DNA of 64,000 bases, taken from positions 22,529,926 through 22,593,925 of the forward strand of contig OY998177.1 of NCBI GenBank assembly GCA_963921935.1, read 5' to 3'. Every line of letters starts with the position of its first letter. Within the stretch, counting starts at the first letter, position 1. Shown piece after piece: positions 1 to 10,389 of the stretch. The position numbers were made by a program, and so were the translations under genes. The stretch comes from Galeruca laticollis (Eukaryota > Arthropoda > Insecta > Coleoptera > Chrysomelidae). The notes beneath the pieces were generated by a model that worked only from the letters and a program-made list of their open reading frames with translations, was not told where the DNA came from and did not search any database.

Positions 1-29
1 TTTTTGTTTCTTACGTATTTGTTTATAAC

Positions 30-577
30 TGTAATGTTTGTCTTATTTATTTAAAAGTTTTTATTTCCACGGCTGGGATAAATTCATATACACGGAAGGT
101 CTGCTCACTTAATTTATTTGTTCACTAAATCATTCACTAATTTATATTATGTACACAGTATTTGCACTTGAACTAATTTATATAAACACATCACTACTGT
201 TTTTCTTAGACTTAATTAATTTACTTGTTCACTTGTTAATCTCACGAGATCACTTCATAGACTGACTCTACGGCAAGTAGGCAGGCTCTTTATATACTAG
301 TCGGCCTTCTGGAATATTATTTTTACAGGATGTTTCTCGAATACCGGCTCAATCCTTAAAATATCTTCGGAGAACAGGTCTATAAAAAACTGTTAACAAA
401 AAATCCCAATAGACCTTCCCAGTATTCGGCGCGCGCGCAATTTTTGCAACATCGTTAACATAAGGTTACAGGACTGTACTTAGTATCTACTTCGATGTGC
501 GAGTTAGTAACATAACTTTTACAATGTTTGCCGGCCTCTATTGTCCAGTTGATCGTTTGTTCTAGATGCCATTTCGA
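30..577 (-). repeat. LTR of gypsy element 1 (3' LTR in coding sense)
   Basis: Direct repeat of the sequence near position 4290, sharing the start TGTAATGTTTG-like and long blocks around the motif ACGGAAGGTC and a TATATA box-like stretch. It has about 60 bases not present in the right copy, around positions 370-440. The shared sequence runs about 65 bp past the GTAACA motif (near 510) where the related element 3 LTR ends, so the true LTR edge may be near 510 and the rest a shared flank. Confidence 0.85.
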
Positions 578-852
578 ATCCAATAAAACCTTTCACGGAC
601 TCGCTGAACTGTTTTCTTCACTCCCAGATGACCTCCCGATGAACTGTCGTGTAATTTCTTCAGAACCTCAACTATTCTCGCTCTCGGGATAACTAGCTGT
701 CTCTTCATCTCGGAACCATCATCGTTTTCAAGGACTCTTTTCAACAGCCCTTCTTCCAGGACAAGGAGGTCCAACTGAGCCCAATAGGCCTTGTGTTTCG
801 GTGAAAATCTTGACACTTCTTGCCATGTAGGTCGCCTATTTCTTCTTTCCAA
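562..852 (-). pseudogene. Integrase zinc-binding (H2C2) fragment of gypsy element 1
   Basis: A 96-codon open stretch that ends in HDSSSGGHLGVKKTVQRVRE followed by RFYW, the hallmark start of the gypsy integrase H2C2 zinc-binding module (GGHLG...RFYW). The two cysteines and the whole DDE core should follow but the reading frame runs straight into the LTR and stops. This is therefore a truncated integrase left by a deletion between the zinc finger and the 3' LTR. The upstream part has RNase H-integrase linker character. It continues the same pol gene as the neighbouring RT fragment, in a shifted frame. Confidence 0.8.
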
Positions 853-2229
853 TGCCGAATAACCTTCAGGTGTGGATCATTCTCATGATCTTATCTGATA
901 CTAGTGGGTGACCATTCCTCGTTGACTACTGTAGTTCTTGAATCTGCAGCTTCCCTAGATTCCACCTTGTTGCAGTGGGAGTAGTCTGTTGGGCACGGCC
1001 GTCTAGACATGGAGACGGCATTTCGATGTTGAAATCGTACTCTTGAAGTCGTTCAATCCATCTAGCGATCTGGCACTTGGGATTCTTGAATTGCATGATC
1101 AGTCCGGATTAAGAACTTCCTACCATACAAATACTGATAAAACTGTTCCACGGACTTCACTACCGCCAAAAGTTCTCTTCTTGTGATGGAGTCGTTTCGT
1201 TCTGGTATGAAGAGGAATTTACTGAAATATTCCAGCACTCTTTCTTGCCCTCATTGGATCTGTGAGAGCACTCCTCCAATTCCTACGTAATTTGCATCAT
1301 TGTCAAGAATAAAGTCTCCATCTGGTAATGGGTATCCCAATATCGGCGCCATGGTAAAATGCCTCTTCAAGATTTCAAAAGCCGTTTGACAGTCTTCATC
1401 TCATTGGAAAGCTCTTGCTTCTTCTGTAAGTCGAGTTAAAGGCTTGGCAATATCTCCAAACTTCCTGATAAATCTTCGATTAATGTGCAAAGTCCAAGGA
1501 AACTCCTAATTTGATGTTTGTCGGTTGGTTGCGGCCATTGCTGAATGGAAGCAATTTTTCATAACGAGCTTGGCGGCTTGGAGTCGTTTGAATACGCCTT
1601 CCAAATTCTTCTGTACGACGATGTCGTCCAAATAGACCAGGCATGTCTTCTAAGACAACCCTTTCAAGACTTTTTTCATGAGCCTTTCAAATGTCGCAGG
1701 TGCATTACAGAGTCCAAATGGCATGACGTTGAATTGTCATAATCCAGATCCGGTGGTAAAAGCAGTCTTCTCTTTTTCTTTTGGGTCAATTTCTACTTGC
1801 CAATAACCAGACTTCAGGTACAAGGTGGAAAACAGTTTGCTGCCGGCCAAAGTATCCAACGTATCGTCGATTCGAAGCTCTCTCCGTCACGTTATTTAGC
1901 TGGCGATAGTCCACGCAGAATCTAGTACTTCCATCCTTTTTCTTGACGAGCACCACTGCAGACACCCATGGACTAGTAGATGGTTCTATTACTTTCTCTT
2001 CTTCCATTTCTCTAACTATTGTTTCAGTTTCCTCTCTCTTCGCTTGTGGTAGTCTTCGAGCTGATGACCTAATTGGCTTCGCATCACCAGTAGCGATTTT
2101 ATGTTTGACGGCTGATGTTCTACTGGGCTTTCCTCCTTTTGGTACGAATAGGTCTCGATACTGCAAGAAAAATTCTCCCATTCTCTTCTTTTCAGCTCGA
2201 TTCAATGATTGATTAACTACTGACAGCAT
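853..2229 (-). pseudogene. Reverse transcriptase / RNase H of gypsy element 1, frameshifted
   Basis: The first 147 codons hold the RT start: STSPWVSAVVLVKKKDG then RFCVDYRQLNNVT, the usual gypsy RT motifs 1-2. A frameshift near 1870 scrambles the end of that ORF. Further along, in other frames of the minus strand, FNVMPFGLCNAPATFERLM and the catalytic YLDDIVV box (near 1611-1638) can be read, then RNase H features such as ILDNDANYVGIGGVLSQ and TRRELLAVV (near 1150-1300). Several stops and frame changes break it, so no active polymerase is made. Identity as gypsy RT is firm; the exact breakpoints are approximate. Confidence 0.88.
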
Positions 2230-2294
2230 TTGTCATTTGTTCGAATCTGGCATTACAATATTGTCAGTGGTCGTTGTTCGACGAACTATAGACG

Positions 2295-2885
2295 TCAGTG
2301 GTACGCAGGATCCAATCTCGGTTTGCTTCTCCATGAAATTGCGTAATCGTTCACGTTTATCAATTGTACTGGAATCTCCTTCGCCCACGTAACCAATCCT
2401 TTTTCAATTAGTAATCCTTTGCCAACTTCTTCGTCGTCGTTTCTTGGCTCCATCATAACCGGTGTACCATCCTCCATGATTCCCTGTAGCCGCGCTACTA
2501 TCATGGATTCGCTTCGTGCAGGTAAAACGGTATCTTCCTGTACAGCTGCCAATACCGTGCTGCCTTCATATGGACGAAGGAATACCTCCTCGGAACCCAC
2601 TTTAATTGTTCTGTTTCTAAAGTCCAATTGGAAATCATGTAGATTAATTATGTCCATTCCCAGAATCACGTCTTCTTCAATGTCAGCTACGGTTACCGTA
2701 TGCGTGAATTTTTCTGCGCCAAGTTCCAATTGGATTTGTGTCTCCCCGTGAACGTTGGCACTATCACCTGTGGCGGTCCGCAGTCTCGTTGGTAAAAGCT
2801 TCTTATTGGAATTTATTATCTCTGGTCGTATAATGGTTCTAGTTGCTCCAGTGTCTTCCAGCAGAGTATATTTCTTACCCTTCAC
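2295..2885 (-). pseudogene. Retropepsin-like aspartic protease of gypsy element 1
   Basis: The 196-aa open frame starts MKGKKYTLLEDTGATRTII. The DTGA box is the catalytic aspartate motif of retropepsins, and the downstream VILGMDIINLHDFQLDF is the second conserved flap/ILG region. The protein would act as the self-processing protease of the gag-pol polyprotein. This section is intact as a reading frame, but it begins after a broken gag and ends before the RT frame, so it is part of a dead polyprotein. The ATG is only the first one in the open stretch; in a live element it would be read as part of a fusion. Confidence 0.82.
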
Positions 2886-3029
2886 TTCGCTATCTACATA
2901 TTTACTGTCGATGCGACATTTGAGAGAAGCTATCAGTATGAGAGGGTCTTTGGAACGATCATGAGTCGGTGCTGCCCCCTCATAGCCGACCTGTTCTAGT
3001 TTTCCTGTGACTGGGATTCTTGATTTTCA

Positions 3030-4268
3030 GGAGTCCTGGGGCGCTTACACGAACTACATACATGCTCTAGCTCGCCACAATTGAGCATCTGATCTTTCTC
3101 GGCTTCATGCCCATCATACTTTTTATCATACTGACGATCTGGTCAAGTCTGTCTCCGTCACATTCTTCTTGGTTGGTCCTGACTTTGTTATAGCCCGAAG
3201 CGTTCGTGGCTGCTTCATATTCAAGCGCAGCAGTCAATGCGTCGACCAATGTTTTGGGATAGGCTAATCGAAGCGCGCTCTGCATATCGAGGTCACGTAA
3301 GCCATCAATAAAGGCCCAGATGCCCAGACATTCCATCATGTTCTCTGGTGCTGATGGATAAGCGAATCGAACTAGTCGAGCAATATCCACTTCATACTCT
3401 CGAAGGGTTTCATCACGTTTCTGCATTCAGTTCGTCAGCTGGGATTGGTACAAATGTTCTAGATGTTCATGGCCATATCGCATGTCCAGCCTCTTCTTCA
3501 GCTGCTCGAAGTCATCCGTTACTTCAAGTGGTATTGTCTGATGTACATCTGAGGCATTTCCCCTAAGCGCGATGGTTAAGTTTACTGCCTTCTTCCTATC
3601 GGACCAATTATTCACCCTAGCGGCTACTTCAGATTGTTTCACATAATTGGTGTACAATGTCTTTCTGTCGAACGTTGGAGCCTTGACTTGGGCAAAACTG
3701 CCAATGTCTTCTAACTTATAGTGTGTTTCTGGTTTGCAAGGTTTCGTTTGCTCGGGCTTCTTTTCTTCTGCTAGAGTGTCTTGTGTTCTCAAATCGGCAA
3801 TCTTTGTCTCTAACTCCTTGACATTCTTGTCCATCTGGCTTTCCATCATCGACATCTTGTTCTCGATTTTATCGTCCATCGATGTCATCTTATTCTCTAT
3901 TTCAGATTTTAGAGACGAAATTTTGTTTTCCACCTAGCGGCAATGTCATTTTTCATCGATAAGATATCGGAAGAAATATCGTTCTTCATAGTAGAAATAT
4001 TGCTCTTCATAGTTGGAATCTTCTCGTCCGTATTAGCAGAAATATCGTTCTTCATATTAGAAATGTCGTTCTTCATATCAGAAATTGACGAGATTATTGT
4101 GGAAGCCTCGTTATTGAATAAAAATATTTATGGATCCAAGCCGTCAGTTTCCAGTGCCATTTTTAGCCTTTCTATTAATCTACTTTTCTTACCGGACGTT
4201 TCCATCTCGCGATTCTCCAATTCTGCCTTCAGTTCAGACACTTTTAGGTCAATTAGTCTCTTATTCAT
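3030..4268 (-). pseudogene. Gag with N-terminal SAP domain, gypsy element 1
   Basis: The minus-strand ATG at 4268 opens a SAP-like domain (LKVSELKAELENRE ... TSGKKSRLIERL), the helix-extension-helix DNA-binding motif. A stop follows at codon 47, where the related element 3 copy reads a glutamate after the same Leu/Phe-Asp-Pro. Then comes a coiled-coil-like stretch with MKNDIS-type repeats (4080-3780), a gag core (3730-3080, with NNWSDRKKAVNLTIALRG and FAYPSAPENMMECLGIWAFI) and the remains of a CCHC zinc knuckle (CGELEHVCSSC, about 3040-3075). Breaks are visible at about 4130, 3935, 3426 and 3080. In life gag would coat the RNA in virus-like particles; the SAP domain could add DNA or chromatin binding, which is inference. 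Confidence 0.82.
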
Positions 4269-4280
4269 ATAACACCACAA

Positions 4281-4289
4281 CTGACACCA
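4281..4289 (-). other. Primer-binding site of gypsy element 1 (tRNA-Leu type)
   Basis: Minus strand TGGTGTCAG lies directly inside the right LTR. It is complementary to the CCA-containing 3' end expected of insect tRNA-Leu. The same motif, continued as GTGTGGGG, sits at the same place in gypsy element 3. Confidence 0.65.
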
Positions 4290-4776
4290 GTAATGTTTTT
4301 CTTATTTATTTAAAAGTTTTTATTTCCACGGATGGGATAAATTCATACACACGGAAGGTCTACTCACTTAATTTATTTGTTCACTAAACCATTCACGAAT
4401 TCATATTATATACACAGTTTATGCACTTAAACTAATTTATATGAACACATCACTACTATTTATTTCCTAAGACTCAATTTATTTACTATTTCTCTTGTTT
4501 ATCTCACGAGATCACTTTATAGGTTGACTCTACGGCAAGTAGAGTCTCTTTATATACTAGTCGGCCTTCTGGAATATTTTTTTTTTGGGATGTTTCGCGA
4601 ATGTCCGCTCAATCCTTAAAATATCGGTGTGCCCTCCATTTTTTAACATCGTTAACAAAAGGTTACAAGACCATACTTAGTATCTACTTCGGTGTGCGAG
4701 TTCGTAACATAACTTTTGCAATGTTTGCCGGCCTCGATTGTCCAGTTGATCGTTTGTTCTAGATGCAATTTCGAAA
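4290..4776 (-). repeat. LTR of gypsy element 1 (5' LTR in coding sense)
   Basis: Direct repeat of positions 30-577 with point differences and a 60-bp deletion. It holds a TATATA stretch near 4551 and adjoins the primer-binding site, as a 5' LTR should. The minus-strand promoter for the element would lie here. Confidence 0.85.
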
Positions 4777-5310
4777 CGAATGAGAGCAAAATCATAATTT
4801 TCCAGACTAGGTTTATTACTTGTGAACTAGACTATGAGGTGTACCATATAAATAATGAGCTCCGTTCATCTCACAGTTGATTTATTGAAAAAAGCCAATG
4901 AATGAGTTTAGTTGAATGGAAGTCGTTGGAAAACTTCCAATTTATCGCTGTACAAATATAAATAGTCGTAGCGGATTTTTGGTTTAATAGCAGATTTTCT
5001 TAATTTCGTGAAGTCAAATAAAAACTATCGTTTATCATTTCTTATTAAAACTTGTCAAACTTAAGAATCGAACTGTTACGAAATAATATGGGAAGTGATA
5101 TAATTAAAGAATAATTCTATTTTCGAACTAGGCAATGAAAAGTAGATTATTTGATAGTGGCTGTATTGTTGTCAATAATGCTTTTGCAGCATCATTTAAG
5201 GCTGAATATTCAAACTCTGAATTAGAAAATTTTATATAATACCTCGTGCATGAAAAACTCATTGCAACTCGTATTTTGTACTGTACGTTTACTGCGACTT
5301 TATTATTACT
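4777..5310. other. AT-rich spacer, no gene seen
   Basis: Between gypsy element 1 and the first PLE target duplication. Short open stretches on both strands overlap and have no recognisable domain. Confidence 0.5.
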
Positions 5311-5323
5311 AATTATAAATTTA
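5311..5323 (+). repeat. Target-site duplication of PLE1, left
   Basis: AATTATAAATTTA, 13 bp, identical to 8060-8072 on the other side of PLE1. Confidence 0.85.
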
Positions 5324-5378
5324 TTGAAATTAACTGTCTCGACCTTTACTTCGTGGAATCTACTCATATTATTGTTTA

Positions 5379-6083
5379 GAATGAAACTCAACGTTCCTAG
5401 CCAATTCCACTATATAATGAATAAAGTTGAAAATTCTAAAAAAATGACAATTGTTTCGATAACTAAATATTATCGTCAGAATGACAGAAGTTACATTTCA
5501 ATTGATGCCTACCTGATGTTTAGTAGTTATTTTTGGCTAGACCAAGAAGTGACCTACCTTGTGATTGACTTAATATATGTTAATAGAAAAATGAAGAAGA
5601 TGTGATATTCCAAATATTGAAGCTTAGATATTATTAGCCCTATGGTGATATCCTGGATATCATTTTTCCAATCAAGATCAGTATAACTGTGCAATGATAT
5701 AGAAAACGAGGAAAACTATATCTGCCGATATTTACAATTATCACTTGAGAAGACAGTACAATAGTGGAGAACTCCCTACATTTATCTGTTCATTGACGAC
5801 TTCATATTGTGGGTTTCTTAAGTGTCTTCTAATTTCCAACTTTTAAAGGAAATCCAGTTCCACAAATATGTAGTATTTTTAGTTCTGTGTTAGGTGTCAA
5901 GTAGATGTTTTGCGAAATGGGATTTAACTGGTTGTTTTAATATGTATGCTCGTAAGTGTTCACTGTATCGGATTTCAAAATTTCTAAGGGTCTGACATTT
6001 GAGTTTGAATATACCTGATTTCTTTAATATTGGAATTTTTGTTTTAACATTCAACAATTTTGTACTTACGTTACTTTTTGTTT
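5379..6083 (-). repeat. Inverted terminal copy of PLE1 (pseudo-LTR plus GIY-YIG antisense)
   Basis: Reverse complement of roughly 7291-8059 with scattered differences. It carries, on the minus strand, the end of the GIY-YIG region and the 3' untranslated part, including the palindrome-like GATATCCTGGATATC and a hammerhead-like motif. Any open frames here on the plus strand are antisense to the PLE gene. Confidence 0.88.
5446..5479 (-). ncRNA. Hammerhead-ribozyme-like motif in PLE1 left arm
   Basis: Minus strand reads CTGACGA, a short weak stem region (TAA...TTA), then CGAAAC, AATT and GTC. The order CUGANGA - stem II - GAAAC - GUC is the hammerhead core. Helix I partners were not verified. 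Confidence 0.45.
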
Positions 6084-7370
6084 TAAAAATATATAATTTT
6101 ATAGAATCTAGCGATGTAAAAGTTCTTAGAGCAGACCCAACAAAGAAGTTTTCTAATGATGTAAGGGATATTGTTAATAATTCAAATTATCTTTAAAGTG
6201 ATACGAAAAGAGGTCCATGATACGTAAGAATCCTCATTGTCCACAATTATATGGAACCGGTAAATTACATAAAATAACGAAACCTATTAGACCTGTAGTT
6301 TCTTATGTTAATACTCCTAATAATATATTGGCAAAGAAGCTTAACAATATACTTAATAGTTACGGATATGAATCTAAGTACTCAATTAGAAATTCAATAA
6401 AACTCATCAAAAAATTAAAAGCATTCAAATTACAAGATAAAGCTAAGCTTATTTCATTTGACGTTACTAATATGTTCACTAAAATTCCTCCTAAAGAATG
6501 TCTAATACTAGTAAGAAAATTACTAGAAGATAAAAATAATAATCCAGGACTAATATCAGATATACTCAATTTGTTTGATATATGTATTAATCAGAATTAT
6601 TTCACTTTTGACAATAACATATATATTCCAAATGAAGGTTAACCAATGGGAAGCCCCATATCACCTATTTTAGCAAACATTTTTATGGACAGTTAAGAAA
6701 GAAAAATCTTTGAAAGTAATATTTCAAAAAATGTTTCATTTTGGTATAGATATGTAGATGACACATTAGCTTGTTTTATAGGTAGTGAACGACAAATAGA
6801 TATATTTTTCAACAACATTGATAATTTATAACCAAAAATTAAATTCACATTAGAAGTTGAAGAAAATAACTCAATCAATTTTGTTGATTTGAAAATTCAA
6901 AGAGTTAATAATGTACTTGAGATTATGCAATTTACCGAAAACCAACACACACTGATGTGACAATTCCTTATAGTTCCAATCACCCCATGTCACAAAAACT
7001 AGCAGCATACAATTCAATGATACATAGAGCATTTTCAGTTCCTATGAACAAATTTAATTTTGATAGAGAGATTAGTACAATTAGACAAATAGCAACATCC
7101 AACGGTTATCCATTACGTATGATGAATAAGCTAATTATTAAAAAAGAGGAAAAAGTGGCATTACAACTATTATTTCCGGAACAACCTGAAAAAACAAAAA
7201 CTTATAAAACCATCACATATGCAGGAAATATTTCTAATCGTATTTCAAAGATAATGTCTTTGGCAACGAACACAACAATTTCTTTTAAAACAGAAAGTAA
7301 CATAAGTACAAAATTGTTAAATGTTAAAACAAAAATACCAACATTAAAGAAATCAGGTATATATATATAA
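6080..7370 (+). pseudogene. PLE1 reverse transcriptase, broken
   Basis: Sections of PLE-type RT are legible in order: the fingers (CPQLYGTGKLHKITKPIRPV), motif A (LISFDVTNMFTKIPPKE), INQNYFTFDNNIYIPNEG, a stop replacing the next Gly/Leu, PMGSPISPILANIFMD, and the catalytic box FWYRYVDDTLACFIGS. The C-terminal part with MSQKLAAYNSMIHRAFS and a lysine-rich linker follows from 6957. Stops lie at about 6196, 6642, 6694, 6829 and 6957, and the N-terminal ~200 residues normal for PLE are absent. PLE RTs resemble telomerase more than LINE RTs; the enzyme would copy element RNA at a nicked target. This copy cannot be functional. Confidence 0.87.
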
Positions 7371-7690
7371 ACTCAAATGTCCAGAATGTAAAGCTGTCTA
7401 TTTGGGTCAGACCCTTAGAAATTTTGAAATACGATTTAGTGAACACTAACGAGCATACAGATCAAAACAACCAGATAAATCCCATTACGCAAAACATCTA
7501 CTTGACACCAACCATTCATTAATACCTAACACAGAACTACTAGTACTACATATTTGTGATAAGAAACAAGTACTGGATTTTCTTGACGAGTTGGAAATTA
7601 GAAGACACTTCAGAAACCCACAACATGAAGTCGTCAATGAACAGATAAATCTAGTGAGTTCTCCACTAATAAACTGTCTTCTTAAGTGAT
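7340..7690 (+). pseudogene. PLE1 GIY-YIG endonuclease domain, broken
   Basis: After a frameshift next to an (AT)n run at 7360-7370, the sequence encodes KLKCPECKAVYLGQTLRNFE followed by IRFSEH, then a stop, and the C-terminal half (HYAKHLLDTNHSLIPNTELL). The tyrosine-leucine-glycine pair and the downstream Arg...Glu-His match the GIY-YIG nuclease of canonical PLEs, with the C-P-E-C cysteine pair that precedes it. The domain would nick target DNA. Two breaks (frameshift and stop after SEH) kill it. The same region occurs in antisense in the left arm. Confidence 0.85.
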
Positions 7691-7950
7691 AATTGTAAAG
7701 ATCAGCAGATATAGTTTCCCTGGTTTTCTATATCATTGCACAGTTATACTGACCTTAATTGGAAAAATGATATCCAGGATATCACCATAGGGCTAATAAT
7801 ATCTAAGCTTCAATATTTGTAATATCACATCTTCTTCTTTTTTCTATTACCATATATCAATTCAATCACAAGGTAGGTCACTTCTTGGTCTATCCAAAAA
7901 TAATTAATAAACATCAGGTAGGCATCAAATGAAATGTAACTTGTGTCATT

Positions 7951-7984
7951 CTGACGATGATATCAAGTTATCGAAACAATTGTC
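7951..7984 (+). ncRNA. Hammerhead-ribozyme-like motif in PLE1 right arm
   Basis: CTGACGA is followed by a hairpin GATA-tcaagt-TATC, then GAAAC, AATT and GTC. This is the hammerhead core order with a four-pair stem II. It lies in the 3' terminal repeat, where PLE hammerheads are known to sit. Confidence 0.5.
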
Positions 7985-8059
7985 AATTTTTTAGAATTTT
8001 CAACCTTTTTCATTATATAGTGGAATTAGCTAGAAACGTTGAGTTTCATTTAAAACACC

Positions 8060-8072
8060 AATTATAAATTTA
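8060..8072 (+). repeat. Target-site duplication of PLE1, right
   Basis: AATTATAAATTTA, identical to 5311-5323. Confidence 0.85.
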
Positions 8073-9404
8073 ATTAGTACGGTTTATAAATATTTTTTAA
8101 CATTTGGACTTAATGTTTAATGTAAGATTTTAATAATCTTCAATAAGAATATGTTGTCCCATTTTAGACGATGACGATATTGACACATAATAATGTTGTT
8201 TGATTCTGATGTCACATGGTTTATAGATTCTGATGCTGATGGTACTGTTTTCTAAGTATCATTTCCATTGTTCTCGATAGACGTTAAAATTATATTCGCT
8301 GCTATATTTATATTTAACATAGAATTATCCAGATAACTTCCTGTCGCAGTTGATGACTTCCACCCATGCTATCTTTCCAATGTCAACAAATCTCCACCAG
8401 CATCTACCAGAAGAGTTGTCGAATATCTTCGAAAACAGTGGCCATTGCACAGAGCTCTATCTTATAACGTATAAATAAATAGAGTTCAGTGAGCACGTGT
8501 ATGTATCTGGATTTGGAAGTTTTATGGACATTAGAGTTTGACATAAAGGTGCGATTCCTTTTGTTGAGTCATGCTAATGGGTCATGCGCGTATGTCCAGT
8601 TCTTAGACTATTTATGATGACTTATTCTTTTCTTTTATTGGGTAGTGGAAGTTTGGTTTCAATTTCGGACATTATTTGTTTCAAATTAGTTACTGTGTTA
8701 TGCCAAACCACAATTTTGTATAATTCAAACCTCGGAAGTTAATTTTAGTGGCTTTTAGAAATAAAAAAATTGGAAAATTCCAAATAAAAGTAGAATCTAG
8801 TCCTCACTCAAATTATCAAACTCATTTAGTTATAGCTTCGCATTTTTTGAGCTTAACTAAACAAATCTACTAATTTATTATGACCTACGTAGCCATTTTA
8901 TCCTTTTAACTACGCCAGTAACTTATTAATGTATGTTGTCAACTGGTAAGAAAAATTACAGTGATTATAACGTGTTCATCTCTCACGTCGTGACGAATTT
9001 GCTGGAAAAGGTGATTTATTTTCAGCATCATAATTTAAATTTAAAGCAGCCACCAGTGACGGCAGCTATTACTTGGATATCATGGAAAAGAAATGTGCGC
9101 AGATAATACGTTTTATTAATTTGTATGCTGCATACTCTTTTGATCTCCTTAAACTCTCTCATTGAATTTTTAAAGAAACATGTTTTTAACTGGATTCTAG
9201 TGAAGAATACTAATGCGTCTAGCTGGTTGCATGTTTAGAGATGGTATTCAATTATGCCTTCGTTGAAGTGTCAGAAACGATTATAGAAATGCCATTCTAG
9301 AGATATTTTTTAGGATGTTTTGTAATCGGACATTCTCATTGGACAAAAATATAGATTGTTGTACTTATATTTGTTTCACAGTTTCTTATATGGATATAGG
9401 CTAG
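8073..9404. other. Non-coding AT-rich stretch, nothing recognised
   Basis: No long open frame and no recognised domain or repeat on either strand. Confidence 0.5.
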
Positions 9405-9515
9405 ATATAGATTTAAGAAATTTACTATCTCGACCCTTACTATGTGGAAGCTACTCATATTACTTTTTTAAATGAAACTGATTCTAAATAATTCCACAAT
9501 ATTGAAACGCGATGA
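9405..9515 (+). repeat. Scrap of PLE1-family end with tail
   Basis: About 110 bp matches the tail and arm start of PLE1 (ACTATCTCGACCCTTACTA, then TGGAAGCTACTCATATTAC, then AAATGAAACT). It ends abruptly after TTCCACAATATTGA. It is a truncated remnant with no gene. Confidence 0.7.
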
Positions 9516-9879
9516 ACTGCGTTTCTGTTAAAACACCTAGCGACGGTAGGGTAGACACATCCTTTATCCTGCTTCAAGGCAATTTTGCAAAGCGGAGTTG
9601 ATTTTGGATTCCATGAATTGAGAATTCACTGTCAGTTTGTATACGCTTTCTCTTGCCAGAGACAATATTATTTTCAAATATTAAGAAAATAGGAGACGTA
9701 TTTCCAATTTTGATGCATCTGTTTTGGATAATAAATATATTAAATATCGCACCGAAGCTAAAAAGGGTCGCTTACATCGAACAAACATTACTACCTTAGT
9801 ATCTAAATAAATAAATATATCTATCTATATCTAAAGAAATTTAGATCGACCCATTCTTAATAAAAAAGGGTGCATTCAG

Positions 9880-10389
9880 CTGAATGCACTTTATGAATGG
9901 GAATATGGGTCAATTTCAGTGGTAACGCAAGGGAACGGCGTTCCCTTACCTCCTAAGAGTGCAGGAACGCAAGCACCTCGAAAACTGCAAATTTTTAAAA
10001 ACTGTAGGTAAGATGAATTTCAGGCTTTGCTCGCGAGTGGCTCGTAAGCAGATAATAAGCGCCCTAACAAGCGATTGTGATGCACCGTATCAGGGAGCGA
10101 GGTCAGTCATATCGTCCGCACCACACAATAACAAAACAATACCCACCGCCTACCCCCTATATTCCTTCACCGCGCCCCCTCCCTCCGCACACACATTACA
10201 GTGGCAGTGGCAAGGTGGCAACACTGATCACACTGTAGGTTACTTGAACACATGAACTGTCGCGTTTCAGTCACAAGTTGCATTGCATCCCATCATCACT
10301 GTTTTGCAATCAGTTCGTTTTTGAATCGCAGTTCGTTTTTCGTGTTGGTTTATGCTTACTAGTATCTAGTGTTAGTGCAGCTACAAAAG
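9880..10389. other. Upstream part of hAT element 1, unclear end
   Basis: A CAGTGGTAACGCAAGGGAAC stretch near 9919 followed by the palindrome GGGAACGGCGTTCCC could be a hAT terminal repeat, but no matching right end was found. The GC content is higher here than around. Open frames in this stretch have no recognisable domain. Confidence 0.35.

Larger units (their letters stand above)
30..4776 (-). mobile_element. Ty3/gypsy LTR retrotransposon, decayed (element 1)
   Basis: Two direct repeats of about 0.5 kb flank, in minus-strand order, a gag with a SAP domain, an aspartic protease, an RT/RNase H and the zinc-binding start of an integrase. This gene order (gag-PR-RT-RH-IN) is that of Ty3/gypsy. 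Just inside the right LTR the minus strand reads TGGTGTCAG, which fits a primer-binding site for the 3' end of a tRNA-Leu. The integrase core and everything after it is missing, so the element is internally deleted and could not move by itself. Stops and frameshifts occur in every gene. A related but differently deleted copy lies at the far right of the window. Confidence 0.9.
5324..8059 (+). mobile_element. Penelope-like element 1 (PLE1) with inverted terminal copies
   Basis: The insertion is bounded by a perfect 13-bp direct repeat, AATTATAAATTTA, at 5311-5323 and 8060-8072. Inside lies a plus-strand PLE body (RT then GIY-YIG nuclease, about 6080-8059). At its left is an inverted copy of the last ~700 bp of the same element (about 5379-6083). 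An extra tail of about 55 bp (5324-5378) is present at the left end only. Inverted pseudo-LTRs, variable target duplications and a one-sided tail extension are known PLE traits. The genes are broken, so this is a dead copy. Scraps of the same family occur near 9410, 16300 and 36580. Confidence 0.9.

Noticed and set aside
1943..2751. Plus-strand frames in the gypsy element 1 region
   Set aside because: They are antisense to the protease and RT, which show clear motifs on the minus strand.
5246..5605. 119-codon plus-strand frame left of PLE1
   Set aside because: It crosses the target duplication and the tail and then runs antisense through the PLE arm, so it has no independent meaning.
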